From assembly GCA_032251455.1 (NCBI GenBank), contig JAVVEG010000006.1:82922-146921 (forward strand): a DNA stretch of 64,000 nt. The letters run 5' to 3'. Positions within the stretch are counted from its first letter, which is position 1. Each line of letters starts with the position of its first letter. Below the pieces are notes generated by a model, which did no database searches, was not told the origin of the DNA, and saw only the letters and a program-made list of their open reading frames with translations. The DNA comes from JAVVEG01 sp032251455 (GTDB lineage: Bacteria > Pseudomonadota > Gammaproteobacteria > Pseudomonadales > Pseudohongiellaceae). Shown here piece after piece: positions 35,830-44,512 of the stretch. The position numbers and the translations under genes were made by a program.

Positions 35830-38800
35830 TTACCGATTGTTGCTTCGGGGTTTGGCTATCTCTTCCAGAATACTCAACTGGGACGTCAGGAAGTCTGCCG
35901 TGGTATTGAGCTGGGAGATGATCAAATCATTGCTCAAAAAAGAACTGCGTAGCCGGGCTTCCGAGCGTGCCAGACGTTGCTCCAGCGCCTCTCTTTGCTC
36001 GGCAATGACAGCAAGTTCGGCATTCAAGGAGTTGTTGCGATTTGCCAGCAAACCATCAACAGACAGATAGGAGTCGACCAGGGTATTCAGGCGATCAGCC
36101 ACCCCTCGGATGAAGCTGACCGTACCGCGCTGGCCCAGACTGCCACCTTCAACCCGGACCCTGAGCCCTGCTGCGGGGTCGGTCTGTCCGGTAGCGGCTT
36201 TGCCCGCACCTCCCTTGGCACCAAATCCCGGAGCAAAACCAAAGATACTGGCCGCATTGCCTTCCAGCGAGACCATTTGCACCTGCGATGCAATCCCCGT
36301 GCTCTGGGAAATGATGCCAAACCCGCCTGATACCGGGTCGAATTCGACGACCACACCAACCCCTGCCGCCAATAGCTGCGGATTGTTGTTGATCGCAGTC
36401 TGCATGGTGGCCGCAACGGCCACTGGGTCGGTATTGGTCAGAGTGCCCAGAGTAATCGGTCCCGAAACCACTCCGTCAACCGACAGCGTAAACCGGTCAG
36501 CCAGCGTACTCTCGGCCAGATTGCCGATGGCTGTGTTCAAAAAGAATCCTGGCGTGGCGGCGACATTGCCGGCAGCTGCGGTCAACTGCTGTCCCTGACC
36601 GATGGCTTCCACACCGTTGATTGTGCCCGCGACATCCAGCCCTGGCTGCAGGGGGTTGGCTGAACCAATGCCAGTGAAAATCCCCAACTTAGCTGCTGCC
36701 GCCTGACTGACTGTGCTGAAGCGGATGCTGTCAGCCTGGCTGCCGGTACTGAACACGAATCGTCCCTGCTGATTATCGGGATTGAAGCTGTAGGCAACCG
36801 TCAACTGGGGGGCACCCGCCTGCTGGAAAAAGCTGTCCGCATCAATCTGCGCCTGCAAGGCCGCCACCAACTCATCGGGTGAATTATAGTTCACCGGAGA
36901 CAGGCTGCTGCCCGGCAAAGTGATCAGACCTGAACTTTGTCCATTGATCTGAATCTGGAAAGAGGCTGCGCTATCAATCGTCACCGGAGTGGCAAAATTC
37001 TCGGCACTGCTGCCACCGGGCGTGCCCAGAGCAGTAAGCTGATTTCCCTGAAAGTCGCCCTGACCAAACCGGATCAGGCCCAGCGTATCGGCCAGACCGG
37101 CATCCGTATCCAGGAAATTGACTTTGGATGTAGAGCCGTACTGACTGGACTCAAACTCAAAGCGATTTTCTGCCTCATTGAAGCTGACCGTAAGCAGGTT
37201 ATTACCCGGCAGCAGGTTTTCATGCCCATTGATGCTGTCCTGCAGATGACTGGCCAGCTCGGCTGCCGTGGCAAAGTTACCTGATTGCAGTTTGATATTT
37301 GCCGTCACGCCATTGACATCGATGGTGAACTCATCATTGCTGTCATCAATGACGATATTGCCTGCCGCCAGCGTATCAATACCAATGCCCTGATAAGCCG
37401 CTGTAGTGGCCAGCCGGGTGATTTCCAGCGCGTAGGTGCCTGGCTGGGTCTGTGTATTATTACCGGTTTGCTTTATCTGGCTGTCTGTAGCCGCACCGGT
37501 AATGGCAAACAGGGCTTGCACCACCTGTGGATCAGCGGCAAAACTCTCCTGAAACTTGCTGACATTGAAATCCAGTCGGAACCCGTTATTCTGGTTGGTA
37601 GTAATGCCGATATCTGTCAGCGTCCTGATATTGCCATTGAGCCCGGTAACGGCTCCGCGCAGTATCCGATTGATATCATCGCGGATGAAACGCAAGGCGG
37701 AATCTCCGGTGAACAGGCTGCCCTGACCATTTTCGCCAGCATCCGGATTGAAGGCAGTGAGTGAATCCGAGACTGTTTTCAGCTCATTGAAAGCGGCCAC
37801 AAAGCCTTCGATGCGATCGATGATGCTCTGCGGATCCTTATCTACGCTCAGGGCCACCGGCCCCGGGGTCACCCCCTTGAGATTGAGGGTCAAACCTGGG
37901 ATCACGCCGGTCACCAGGTTCGAGCTGCGTTTTACGGCAATGCCACTGACTGTGAACAGGGCATCCTGAGCAGCAACTGTCTGGCTTAGACGGGCGGAGC
38001 CGGTGACGGTACCCTGGCTTGTATCCAGGCCAAACCCATCCCTGCCGGCAACACTGGCAGGCGTCAGCCCCAACTCCGTCGAGGCCGCTGTGCCAACAGT
38101 ATCAAGTGCAGAGATATCGATTGTTGCTGCCGCTCCGGAGGCAGTGCGGGTCAATACCAGGCTGCCATCGCTTGCCAGACTGGCGACCACGGCCGTGTCC
38201 ATCCCCGCTGCCTGCAACCTGGTATTGAGCAGATCGACACTTTCCTGGGCTGAGGCAGTGGCCGTATCCAGCAGGATGTTGGCTGCAGCCCCCCCATCGA
38301 TGGCAATGCTGAAACTGGCATTATTGGCTGCAAAATCAAAACCAGCGGACAAGGCTTGCGAGCCTGCCAGCAAGGCACTGTCCCCATCGCTGATTACCCG
38401 CAGCGTGGTGTCAAAACCTTCATCCGCTGTACGCAGACTGAGGACATCTCCGCTGCCATCAGCCACGACATCACCGGCAGCAAACCCCTTGCTGATCAAG
38501 GCCTGGTCAAGACGAGCCTGCAAGGCAGCAATGCTGCTGGCTGTATCGGTGATGCCGGCATCCGGGCCCAGTTCGATAGTCATTGCCTCATTTTGAAAGC
38601 TGAAGGAAAAAACGCGGCTGCTTTGATCCAACCCAGCCCCGGTGGACAGATCGACTGTACCGGCATCGGTCTGTGCAACCAGACTGGCGTTGGCACTGTT
38701 GAGATTGAAATTGAGCGTTTGCAGGCCCGTGCTGCCACTGGCAGTCAATTCAATGCTTTGCTCGGCACCGGATGCCTTGGCACTGAACAGCAGGCGAAAA

Positions 38801-39366
38801 CCGGTACCGTCATCGACAATACTGGCCTGGACGCCGATGTTGGCGGCATTGACAGCGTCCCTGATCCCCCCCAGAGTGCTGTTGCCAGAACCAATAATGA
38901 CGTTACGGGACTGGGTATCCGGATTCTGGGTAAAACTCTGGTAATTCCCCTGCTCATCGAAGGCCGTGGCACCAAATCTGAAAGTCAGTACCCCTGTACC
39001 AAGCGCCTGGTTGATGGAGTCATGGGACTCACTGGCAATGACATGGGATTGCGCCAGCTGGGTCACCGAGATACTGTGCTCGCCTTTGCTGGCCAGGCTG
39101 CTGGCAGTGGCAGTGACCAGGTTTTCGGCGGAGGAGCTGGCCGTGCTGGCATTGAAACTTGAGGCCAGGGTAAGCCCCTGCAGGGCAGAATCGAAATCAG
39201 CCAGTGAATTGCGGAATTCCCCCAGTGCCGATATCCGGGTCTCGGTCAGCTCCTGGTTTGCATCCAGGCGCAATTCCACCGGTTCTCTTTCTGCCGCTAT
39301 CAGATCATCCAGCAATTCGCTGGTGAGCAATCCTGACCCGATACCCAGCGATTGAATGGTGGCCAT
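35830..39366 (-). CDS. fliD: Flagellar filament cap protein FliD, greatly enlarged
   Basis: 1178 aa against about 450-480 aa in Salmonella and P. aeruginosa. Numbered from the GTG two codons upstream of the chosen ATG at 39366 (GGAG five bases before it): FliD_N at about 5-110, FliD_C core from about 465 and the closing coiled coil at 1085-1170 (EQREALEQRLARSEARLRSS, then SNDLIISQLNTTADFL). The extra length is filled by about five repeats of a 90-residue beta-rich module (about 255-340, 352-437, 680-767, 803-898, 960-1047), each beginning FxIxVDG and ending near LGL or FGF. It should cap the growing filament as a pentamer or similar ring. Expression may depend on the sigma-54-like site at 39450-39465. 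Confidence 0.93.
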   Translation of the reverse strand: MATIQSLGIGSGLLTSELLDDLIAAEREPVELRLDANQELTETRISALGEFRNSLADFDSALQGLTLASSFNASTASSSAENLVTATASSLASKGEHSISVTQLAQSHVIASESHDSINQALGTGVLTFRFGATAFDEQGNYQSFTQNPDTQSRNVIIGSGNSTLGGIRDAVNAANIGVQASIVDDGTGFRLLFSAKASGAEQSIELTASGSTGLQTLNFNLNSANASLVAQTDAGTVDLSTGAGLDQSSRVFSFSFQNEAMTIELGPDAGITDTASSIAALQARLDQALISKGFAAGDVVADGSGDVLSLRTADEGFDTTLRVISDGDSALLAGSQALSAGFDFAANNASFSIAIDGGAAANILLDTATASAQESVDLLNTRLQAAGMDTAVVASLASDGSLVLTRTASGAAATIDISALDTVGTAASTELGLTPASVAGRDGFGLDTSQGTVTGSARLSQTVAAQDALFTVSGIAVKRSSNLVTGVIPGLTLNLKGVTPGPVALSVDKDPQSIIDRIEGFVAAFNELKTVSDSLTAFNPDAGENGQGSLFTGDSALRFIRDDINRILRGAVTGLNGNIRTLTDIGITTNQNNGFRLDFNVSKFQESFAADPQVVQALFAITGAATDSQIKQTGNNTQTQPGTYALEITRLATTAAYQGIGIDTLAAGNIVIDDSNDEFTIDVNGVTANIKLQSGNFATAAELASHLQDSINGHENLLPGNNLLTVSFNEAENRFEFESSQYGSTSKVNFLDTDAGLADTLGLIRFGQGDFQGNQLTALGTPGGSSAENFATPVTIDSAASFQIQINGQSSGLITLPGSSLSPVNYNSPDELVAALQAQIDADSFFQQAGAPQLTVAYSFNPDNQQGRFVFSTGSQADSIRFSTVSQAAAAKLGIFTGIGSANPLQPGLDVAGTINGVEAIGQGQQLTAAAGNVAATPGFFLNTAIGNLAESTLADRFTLSVDGVVSGPITLGTLTNTDPVAVAATMQTAINNNPQLLAAGVGVVVEFDPVSGGFGIISQSTGIASQVQMVSLEGNAASIFGFAPGFGAKGGAGKAATGQTDPAAGLRVRVEGGSLGQRGTVSFIRGVADRLNTLVDSYLSVDGLLANRNNSLNAELAVIAEQREALEQRLARSEARLRSSFLSNDLIISQLNTTADFLTSQLSILEEIAKPRSNNR

Positions 39367-39390
39367 ATCCACTCCAGTTTACAGTTTGTT

Positions 39391-39443
39391 GCATGCGGGT
39401 TTATTGCACGCATGCTTATTTCAATAAGGGCTTATTCAATAAG
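39391..39443. repeat. Palindromic repeats in the fliD leader
   Basis: GCATGCG (39391-39397) and CGCATGC (39409-39415) form a 7-bp stem with an 11-nt loop. Beside it lie two short palindromes, CTTATT-tc-AATAAG (39415-39428) and CTTATT-c-AATAAG (39431-39443), arranged as an imperfect tandem repeat. All would be in the fliD 5' leader if transcription starts at the sigma-54-like site just upstream. Confidence 0.8.
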
Positions 39444-39449
39444 GGCCTA

Positions 39450-39465
39450 TTCAAGTTCTGTGCCA
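39450..39465 (-). promoter_or_regulatory. Sigma-54-like site upstream of fliD (imperfect -12)
   Basis: The minus strand reads TGGCAC, 5 bp, TTGAA. The -24 element is perfect and spacing is right, but the -12 element lacks the conserved GC (TTGCA/T expected). The distance to fliD (about 85 bp) is plausible. The 13-mer AAGTTCTGTGCCA at 39453-39465 recurs at 39709-39721. Confidence 0.35.
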
Positions 39466-39810
39466 CTGTCATGCACGCAGCAAACAAGCTTGAAATACTT
39501 GTTTTCTTTGTTTCTGATATCGGCAAAAAGGCAAGCGACTTGACGCAGGGCTGCAACTCTCTGCAGCCTGCGGCAGCATCTTGCCGCCTGCTTGCGAATC
39601 GATCTGAGCAATCGACCTGGCCAGGCAAGCTGCCAGGCTGACCTGACAACCGTCTCAATAAACATTCCGTCAACAGCAGCACGCTTGCCAAAGCAGACAA
39701 ACTGTTTTAAGTTCTGTGCCAATGCGCCCCGCAAGTTGTCAGCCCAGGGTTTTCCTGCCCTGGGTACAGCCACCATCCGAGGGGCCTGTCAGCAGTCTCA
39801 GGGGAAAGAC
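39466..39810. other. Gene-free gap between fliD and the secreted-protein gene
   Basis: No convincing gene. It holds the second copy of AAGTTCTGTGCCA (39709-39721) and a perfect 7-bp hairpin CCCAGGG/CCCTGGG at 39743-39764, 46 bp before the next ATG. No clear promoter elements were recognised. Confidence 0.5.
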
Positions 39811-40818
39811 ATGAAAACAAGAATACTCACCACCGTAATTGCCAGCATTACCGCATCCGTCTTGATGGGCACTGTCGTGCTGGCCCAGGATGATTACCAG
39901 GTGCCCAGGCTTGCCGATGGGTCTCCGGACCTGCAGGGTGTCTGGAGAAATGCCACCGTCACCCCACTGACCCGGCCACGTGATCTGGGTACCCGGCAAG
40001 CCTATACCGAAGAAGAAGCCTACGCGCTGGAACGTCAGGCACAACAAGCGGTGGAAGAGGACAATGAGCCACTGGATCCCGATCGGCCACCGCCTCCTGC
40101 CACTGCCCTGCCACCGGTAGGCAACTACGACCTGTTCTGGACAGACCGCGGCATGTTCATCCCCACCATCAATGGGGAGTTCCGGACATCCATCATCATT
40201 GATCCGCCCGATGGACAGATTCCTTCCTACACCGAAGAGTTCATGCAGCAGCGTGCCCGGGAGCGGGAAACCGGCCCGCAGTCCTTTGATGGCCCGGAAG
40301 GCCGTGGCGTCGGTGAGCGCTGTCTGCTCTCCTTTGGCTCCAGTTCAGGCCCGCCCATGCTGCCGGTGATGTACAACAGTCATTACCAGATTGTGCAGTC
40401 ACCCGGTTATGTCGTGATTCTGGTGGAAATGGTGCACGACGCCAGAATCATCAAGATCGCCGATGAGCATGCCGATTATGCAGAAGTGCAGCACAAATGG
40501 ATGGGGGACTCCATCGGCAGATGGGAAGGAGACACACTGGTCGTCGAAACCCGTCACTTCAACCCGCAGCAGAACTTCCGGGGAGCCTCGGAAAACCTGA
40601 CGGTTACCGAACATTTCACCCGGGTGGGAGAGAACAAGATCATCTATCGATTCAATGTCAATGACCCCAGCACCTTCACTTCGGATTTCACCGGGGAGCT
40701 GGCACTGACTGGTTCGGATGAAAAAATCTTTGAGTATGCCTGTCATGAAGGCAATTATGCCCTGCCTGGCACGCTGGCTGGTGCCCGCAAGGCAGAGATG
40801 GAGGCTGCCGGACAATAA
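39811..40818 (+). CDS. Secreted protein of unknown function inside the flagellar locus
   Basis: 335 aa. The start is the ATG at 39811 with AGGGGAAA upstream. A signal peptide (KTRILTTVIASITASVLMGTVVLAQ region) is cleaved near AQDD. The mature N-terminus PRLADGSPDLQGVWRN is a repeated hallmark of a large family of exported proteins in marine gammaproteobacteria and Acidobacteria, with IGRWEGDTLVVETRHF in the centre. No enzymatic motif is known to me. It runs opposite to its flagellar neighbours and converges with flaG 29 bp away. Probably not a flagellar part. Confidence 0.75.
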   Translation: MKTRILTTVIASITASVLMGTVVLAQDDYQVPRLADGSPDLQGVWRNATVTPLTRPRDLGTRQAYTEEEAYALERQAQQAVEEDNEPLDPDRPPPPATALPPVGNYDLFWTDRGMFIPTINGEFRTSIIIDPPDGQIPSYTEEFMQQRARERETGPQSFDGPEGRGVGERCLLSFGSSSGPPMLPVMYNSHYQIVQSPGYVVILVEMVHDARIIKIADEHADYAEVQHKWMGDSIGRWEGDTLVVETRHFNPQQNFRGASENLTVTEHFTRVGENKIIYRFNVNDPSTFTSDFTGELALTGSDEKIFEYACHEGNYALPGTLAGARKAEMEAAGQ

Positions 40819-40847
40819 TCTTTGTTGACATGACAATTCAAGCAGAA

Positions 40848-41294
40848 TCAAACCTGGGTTTTCAGCAGGGAAAAGGGCTCCTGTGTATCCAGCTTTTTGG
40901 CCAGTTCCATCGCCTCTTTTCCGCCAAACTGACGTATTGTTTTGCGTGAAGCCCGATCAAGCACCCTCACCAGAGGTTCATCGGTACCATCATCAATACC
41001 AAAAACGATGTCTCTTTGCACATTCTGGACAAACTCATTGAGTTTGGCTACAGCTGCCTGCAGCGGCGCATCCTCTTCACCTTGTTGAGGCTGATAAGCG
41101 TCGGAACTGTCTATGTTCTGATCTTCCGGTTGATGTTCCTGTCGGGAATCATCCAGTTGTTTATGTGGGGATCGTTCGTGCTGGGGCAATGAGGAAGACT
41201 CTTTTTCGGGATCGTTGTGCAAGGTATCTACCGAGGAGATTTTCTCCCGGGCAGGAGGAGCAGGAACAAATCGTGTAATGCTGATTTCACTCAC
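40848..41294 (-). CDS. flaG: FlaG family protein
   Basis: 148 aa. The C-terminal 75 residues carry the FlaG domain (VAKLNEFVQNVQRDIVFGIDD, then VRVLDRASRKTIRQF). The N-terminal half is longer and polar (Gln, Glu, Asp, Ser). FlaG influences filament length in several polar-flagellated bacteria. The start is GTG with GAGG upstream. It lies 190 bp beyond the flagellin gene, after the flagellin terminator, so it likely depends on its own promoter or read-through. Confidence 0.85.
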   Translation of the reverse strand: MSEISITRFVPAPPAREKISSVDTLHNDPEKESSSLPQHERSPHKQLDDSRQEHQPEDQNIDSSDAYQPQQGEEDAPLQAAVAKLNEFVQNVQRDIVFGIDDGTDEPLVRVLDRASRKTIRQFGGKEAMELAKKLDTQEPFSLLKTQV

Positions 41295-41424
41295 ATTGCA
41301 CCGCCTCGGAAACCTGACCAGATCAGATACGCTCTTGTAGCACGAATCAGTATGAGCCTTGGTTCAAATAAAGAGCTCAACAAACAAGTTCAAACAACAA
41401 ATTCAAATAAGCCTTTTAAATCGC

Positions 41425-41474
41425 AAAAAAATCCGCTCTGGAAAAAGGGCCTGATGGCCCTTTTCCAAAGCGGA
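41425..41474 (-). terminator. Rho-independent terminator of the flagellin gene
   Basis: Starting 10 nt after the stop, the minus strand folds TCCGCT-GGAAAAGGGCC with loop ATCA and a matching arm ending AGCGGA, followed by seven T. It is a long, nearly perfect stem, as expected for a very highly expressed gene. Confidence 0.92.
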
Positions 41475-41484
41475 GGTCAAGGAC

Positions 41485-44364
41485 TTACTGCAGCAGGGAA
41501 AGAACCTGCTGGGGTGCTGCATTGGCCTGCGACAGGATGGAGATACCCGCCTGCTGCAAGACCTGGTTACGCGACAGGGCGGCAGCTTCTGCGGCGAAGT
41601 CAGCATCCTGGATACGCGAGTTGGCGGCTGACAGGTTCTCTGACGTCAGTTCCAGGTTGGAAATGGTCGTTTCAAACCGGTTCTGAATCGCACCGAGATC
41701 TGCCCGTGCACTGTTCACTGAGTTCAAGGCATTATCAATGGCATTCAGTGCAGTAATGGCGCCTTCCTGGGTGGAGATATCCACTTGATTGAGGAACTGA
41801 CCGGACACAGCGCCACCAAACTCACCCTGCCTCAAGCCAAGACCTTCCAGCCCCGCATTACCATTGGTGCCACCTGATACTTCAATGGTACCCGCTGAAC
41901 TCAGGGTAACCGAAGAGAAGGTAGTCGTCGCATCAGTATTGGCACGGGCGATACCGGTTGCACCGCCGTCAGTGAAGTCACTTTCAGAGATACCCGCGCC
42001 TCCCAGGCCAAAGTTGGCTGCGCTGACTGTGGCACCGTTGGTATCCAGCGCCAGTACAATGTTACGGCCATCGGCAGCGGTCAAGGTCAAGCTGCTGCCG
42101 TTGTCTTCGGCGATGACACCGGTCTGGCCACTGACAGAATTGATCTGGTTGATGGCACTGGCACGGTTGGCATCGGCACTGCTCTGCACGGTCAGCGAGA
42201 TTTCGACCCCGTTCAGGTACAAGGTACCGGTTGCGCCGCTGGTTCCGGCGGTAGTCGCAGCAGTGCCTTTGGTTTCAGTCGCATTGACTGTCGCAGTGAC
42301 ACCGGTGGCATCCGTGGAGCGGTTGATCGCCTCAGCGATCGAAATACCCGAGGCTGCCTTGCTGCTGGACGCTGCGGCATCAAAGGAAGCCGTATCATCA
42401 GAAACCTTGGCTGCACCGATGCTGACATTGTTGATGACCAGGTCACCCGCATTGAGATCATCGAAATTGCTGGCACCCGCTGCAGTCCCTGTGCCGGTTG
42501 CCGCCTGGATACCCAACGCTGCCAGGGATCCAGCCGCACCACCCAGGTTCGAGGTGGTAATCTCGCTGGTCGCACCAGTTGTACTCGAGGTGATGACCAG
42601 GAAGCCGGTAGTGGCATCGAGGGAGGCTGTCGCACCAGTCAACTGGCCATTGATTTCCGTCAGCAGAGTGGTTGAATCGATCGCATTGACGTTCACATCG
42701 ACAGACTGCACGGCACCGCCATCCACAGCCACATCAAAGGTCGCATTCGTCGCAGTGGTTGCTGCAACACCAGTATCAGTGGCGCCTGCACCAGTAAGAC
42801 TAAAGAAGGTCTCGGCATTGGTCGTACCGCCATTGTCGGCAAAAGTCACGGTATCACCGTCATTGGCATCTTCGGTGAATACCAACTGGTTGCTGCCATC
42901 CAGCGAGGCGGTAAAACCTGAGCCGACAATCTGGCCATTGATGTTAGCCAACAATGCCGTATTGCCCGACCCAGCACCACCACCTATCGTAGCATCCGTG
43001 AAATCACCATTGATGGTAACATTCTGTGCCCCACCATCAGTGGTGGTCAAGGTGAAGGCGACATCAGCGCCACCAGCAGAAAAATCAGTCCCTATCGCAG
43101 CAATGCCGGCAGTACCTGTAATTGTCGCCGCAGTTCCAGCGCTGGTAACAGTACTGAAGTCAAAATTGATACTGCTCAGGTTGGCATTACCTACGGTAAC
43201 CTCGGCAGCAGTTGCAGCAGTAGCCGCAGCAGCCACTGTTCCCAGCGAGCTGACGCTGGCAACCCCGGCAGTGAAGGTGCCGGCAGAAAGACCTGCCTTA
43301 GCTACATTATTGCCGCTGATTGCTATCTGATTGACATCGCTGTCAGCGACCAGCGTGACACCCCCGGTAAAGGTACCGGCAGCGGCAAGCCCTGTTGCTG
43401 CAGAAGTCAGGGTAGTGAAGGAAAGCTCTATGTTGCGGCCATCGGCAGCCACCAGACTGACCCCCAGCGCATCATCACCACTGTCCACCGCAGTCACGCC
43501 AGTCAGTTCAGACTGAGCATTGATGGCAGTAACTACCGCGGAGCGCGAGGAAGCGGCATCACCGGTGGTATCAATATTGATGGCTGTGCCGTTAATGGTC
43601 ACTGAGCCTGACAGCGCGGAAGCAGTTTGGGCACTGCCTGCGGCAATATTTTCATCAACCAGTGCGGTGACGCCAGATTCAGCTGCCACCCGATTGATTG
43701 CTGCGGCTTTGGCGATGGCACTGGCACTTTGTGAGGCAGTAGAGGCAGTATCATCCGAGGCACGCGAGGCACCTACAGTCACCCCATTGATGACCAGATC
43801 ACCCTGGCTGAGCTCATCGGCAGTGGCCAGGGAGCTGACGCCGGACTCGGCAGAAACACCCAGCGTATCAGAGGTCAGCTTGGCAATGGAGACACTGATG
43901 GTCTCCCCGGCATTGGCACCTATCTGAAACTGGCTGTTGAAACTGCCATCGAGCAGCTTCAGACCATTGAAGTTGGACTCTTTAGTAGCCCTGGATACTT
44001 CCGCCAGCAATTGTTGGGCCTCTGCGTTCAATGCTTCACGGTCAGCGGCACTGTTGGTACCGTTGGTGGACTGCAGGGCCAATTCACGAATTCGCTGCAG
44101 TGAATCAGTAACGGAACCCAACGCGCCTTCAGCAGTCTGCGCCAGGGACACACCGTCACCGGCGTTACGTACAGCCACATTAAAGCCATTGATCTGTGAC
44201 TGGAAACGGGTTGAAATAGCGAGACCCGCTGCATCATCCTTGGCACTGTTGATACGCAGGCCAGATGACAAACGCTCCAGAGCCTGGTTGGTACCGGCCT
44301 GGGAGCTGTTCAGATTGCGCTGGGCGTTGAGTGATGCAACGTTGGTATTAATTACTTGAGCCAT
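41485..44364 (-). CDS. fliC: Flagellin, oversized with modular variable region
   Basis: 959 aa, about twice the usual 280-550. The start is the ATG at 44364 (MAQVINTNVASLNAQRNL), with AGGAG nine bases upstream. The conserved D0/D1 ends occupy about 1-175 and 850-959 (SRIQDADFAAEAAALSRNQVLQQAG...). The central region of some 670 residues is Ala/Thr/Ser/Gly rich, without Cys, and made of two pairs of repeats in A-B-B-A order. No HExxH is seen, so it is not a protease-type flagellin. Expressed from a sigma-28 promoter with a leader of about 80 nt and closed by a strong terminator. Giant flagellins are known in Oceanospirillales and relatives. Confidence 0.96.
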   Translation of the reverse strand: MAQVINTNVASLNAQRNLNSSQAGTNQALERLSSGLRINSAKDDAAGLAISTRFQSQINGFNVAVRNAGDGVSLAQTAEGALGSVTDSLQRIRELALQSTNGTNSAADREALNAEAQQLLAEVSRATKESNFNGLKLLDGSFNSQFQIGANAGETISVSIAKLTSDTLGVSAESGVSSLATADELSQGDLVINGVTVGASRASDDTASTASQSASAIAKAAAINRVAAESGVTALVDENIAAGSAQTASALSGSVTINGTAINIDTTGDAASSRSAVVTAINAQSELTGVTAVDSGDDALGVSLVAADGRNIELSFTTLTSAATGLAAAGTFTGGVTLVADSDVNQIAISGNNVAKAGLSAGTFTAGVASVSSLGTVAAAATAATAAEVTVGNANLSSINFDFSTVTSAGTAATITGTAGIAAIGTDFSAGGADVAFTLTTTDGGAQNVTINGDFTDATIGGGAGSGNTALLANINGQIVGSGFTASLDGSNQLVFTEDANDGDTVTFADNGGTTNAETFFSLTGAGATDTGVAATTATNATFDVAVDGGAVQSVDVNVNAIDSTTLLTEINGQLTGATASLDATTGFLVITSSTTGATSEITTSNLGGAAGSLAALGIQAATGTGTAAGASNFDDLNAGDLVINNVSIGAAKVSDDTASFDAAASSSKAASGISIAEAINRSTDATGVTATVNATETKGTAATTAGTSGATGTLYLNGVEISLTVQSSADANRASAINQINSVSGQTGVIAEDNGSSLTLTAADGRNIVLALDTNGATVSAANFGLGGAGISESDFTDGGATGIARANTDATTTFSSVTLSSAGTIEVSGGTNGNAGLEGLGLRQGEFGGAVSGQFLNQVDISTQEGAITALNAIDNALNSVNSARADLGAIQNRFETTISNLELTSENLSAANSRIQDADFAAEAAALSRNQVLQQAGISILSQANAAPQQVLSLLQ
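42034..43806 (-). repeat. A-B-B-A repeated modules inside flagellin
   Basis: Module A1 is at 43414-43806 and A2 at 42034-42456; both start with GDLVIN and V(S/T)(V/I)GA, run through a SDDTAS segment and an INR helix, and end near AADGRNI. Module B1 is at 42829-43071 and B2 at 42499-42747, each with DGGA...V, a LL..INGQ segment and a closing beta pair. The copies have diverged at protein and DNA level. Confidence 0.75.
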
Positions 44365-44450
44365 ACTTTGATACTCCTGATTGTACACGTTAAAATGAGC
44401 CGCATATCGAAGAGAAAATTAATACTGCTCACCCCTATGCGTTACCAGAG

Positions 44451-44477
44451 TTAACGACTACCGGGGAAAAAGCTTTA
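44451..44477 (-). promoter_or_regulatory. Sigma-28 (FliA) promoter of flagellin
   Basis: The minus strand reads TAAA, 15 bp, GTCGTTAA, against the consensus TAAA-N15-GCCGATAA (-10 matching 6 of 8). The start would be near 44444, leaving an 80-nt leader. Confidence 0.8.
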
Positions 44478-44512
44478 ATCATCTTGCTAAAAATTTCTGA
44501 AAGGTTCTTACA

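Noticed and set aside
38003..39162. Overlapping plus-strand frames opposite fliD
   Set aside because: Antisense artefacts of a repetitive, Ala/Ser/Thr-rich gene; no family resemblance.
41864..43330. A 488-codon plus-strand frame opposite flagellin
   Set aside because: It is the antisense of Ala/Thr/Gly-rich flagellin repeats, which rarely produce stop codons on the other strand. No ribosome-binding site, low-complexity product.
41485..44364. Flagellin as a proteolytic (flagellinolysin-type) flagellin
   Set aside because: The large variable region has no HExxH motif; the insert consists of repeated beta-rich modules.
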